The position numbers were made by a program, and so were the translations under genes. Of a stretch of 7,122 nt of DNA, positions 7,036 through 7,122 are shown piece after piece. Each line of letters opens with the position of its first letter. Position 1 is the first letter of the stretch. The DNA comes from JAGVYE01 sp964502785. Lineage in GTDB: Archaea; Nanobdellota; Nanobdellia; Woesearchaeales; GW2011-AR9. The notes under the pieces are model-generated. The model was not told where the DNA came from and did no database searches. It saw only the letters and a list, made by a program, of their open reading frames with translations. The stretch spans positions 1 through 7,122 of the forward strand of contig CAZCXW010000058.1 of assembly GCA_964502785.1 (NCBI GenBank), in the 5' to 3' direction.

Positions 7036-7115
7036 TAAGTTCTGCCACAAACTGCTGGAGGTCCCTATCTAAAGAGAACTTTGCAAAATTGATTTCCTGC
7101 TCTAAATTTACATGA
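7014..7115 (+). CDS. Doubtful 33-codon ORF overlapping the ATPase 3' end
   Basis: An ATG at 7014-7016 in another frame overlaps the last 22 bases of the ATPase gene and runs to a TGA at 7113-7115. AAGGAA lies eight bases before it, which would suit a translationally coupled gene. The peptide (MEEGREIVSSATNCWRSLSK then 13 residues) matches nothing I recognise and has no membrane segment. It might be a chance ORF, a small protein, or the start of the expected downstream gene interrupted by a sequencing error. The rest of 7036-7122 shows nothing else firm, only an isolated GGAGGT at 7057-7062 with no suitable start after it. Confidence 0.15.
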   Translation: MEEGREIVSSATNCWRSLSKENFAKLISCSKFT

Positions 7116-7122
7116 TTTTGCG

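Noticed and set aside
6900..7122. Minus-strand open frame entering from the right end
   Set aside because: Its first 35 or so codons look protein-like, but it would overlap the ATPase 3' end by well over 100 bases before stopping. It is better seen as the antisense of the short plus-strand ORF region.

Overview
The window looks archaeal, most likely a DPANN-type lineage, though the lineage cannot be fixed from the sequence alone. Three things point there. The rightmost gene has the layout of an archaeal type IV pilus/archaellum/Tad-type secretion ATPase. Two genes appear to have archaeal TATA-like boxes about 23-29 bases from their start codons and no Shine-Dalgarno site (leaderless transcription). 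A third gene, inside an operon, has a strong Shine-Dalgarno site instead. The DNA is moderately AT-rich, genes are tightly packed, and there are no RNA genes, CRISPR arrays or transposases.

Layout, left to right. (1) Positions 1-69 are a short end piece, possibly holding the last codons of a convergent plus-strand gene. (2) Positions 70-1154, minus strand, hold a two-gene operon of small cytoplasmic coiled-coil proteins. They are read in the order 133 aa, then 214 aa. (3) Positions 1298-4569, minus strand, hold one large secreted protein interrupted by a 10-N assembly gap at 3369-3378. It has a signal peptide, a beta-rich domain, a clan GH-A-like TIM-barrel domain with both expected catalytic glutamates, a Ser/Thr/Asn/Pro-rich linker and a complete set of seven SBBP-type beta-propeller blades. 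The gap appears to be false: the same 10 bases lie on both sides, and overlapping them restores one in-frame protein of 1079 aa. (4) Positions 4570-4737 are a divergent, very AT-rich promoter region. (5) Positions 4738-7035, plus strand, encode a 765-aa hexameric secretion ATPase. (6) Positions 7036-7122 have no convincing gene.

How the parts may work together. The ATPase would drive assembly of a pilus-like filament. The two coiled-coil proteins are candidate cytoplasmic accessories of that or another envelope machine; this is inferred from proximity and architecture. The large protein would act outside the cell on a polysaccharide or surface glycan. A perfect 15-bp direct repeat lies in the intergenic DNA on each side of this large gene (1279-1293 and 4680-4694). 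This suggests the gene was inserted as a unit between the coiled-coil operon and the ATPase, which would earlier have been direct divergent neighbours.
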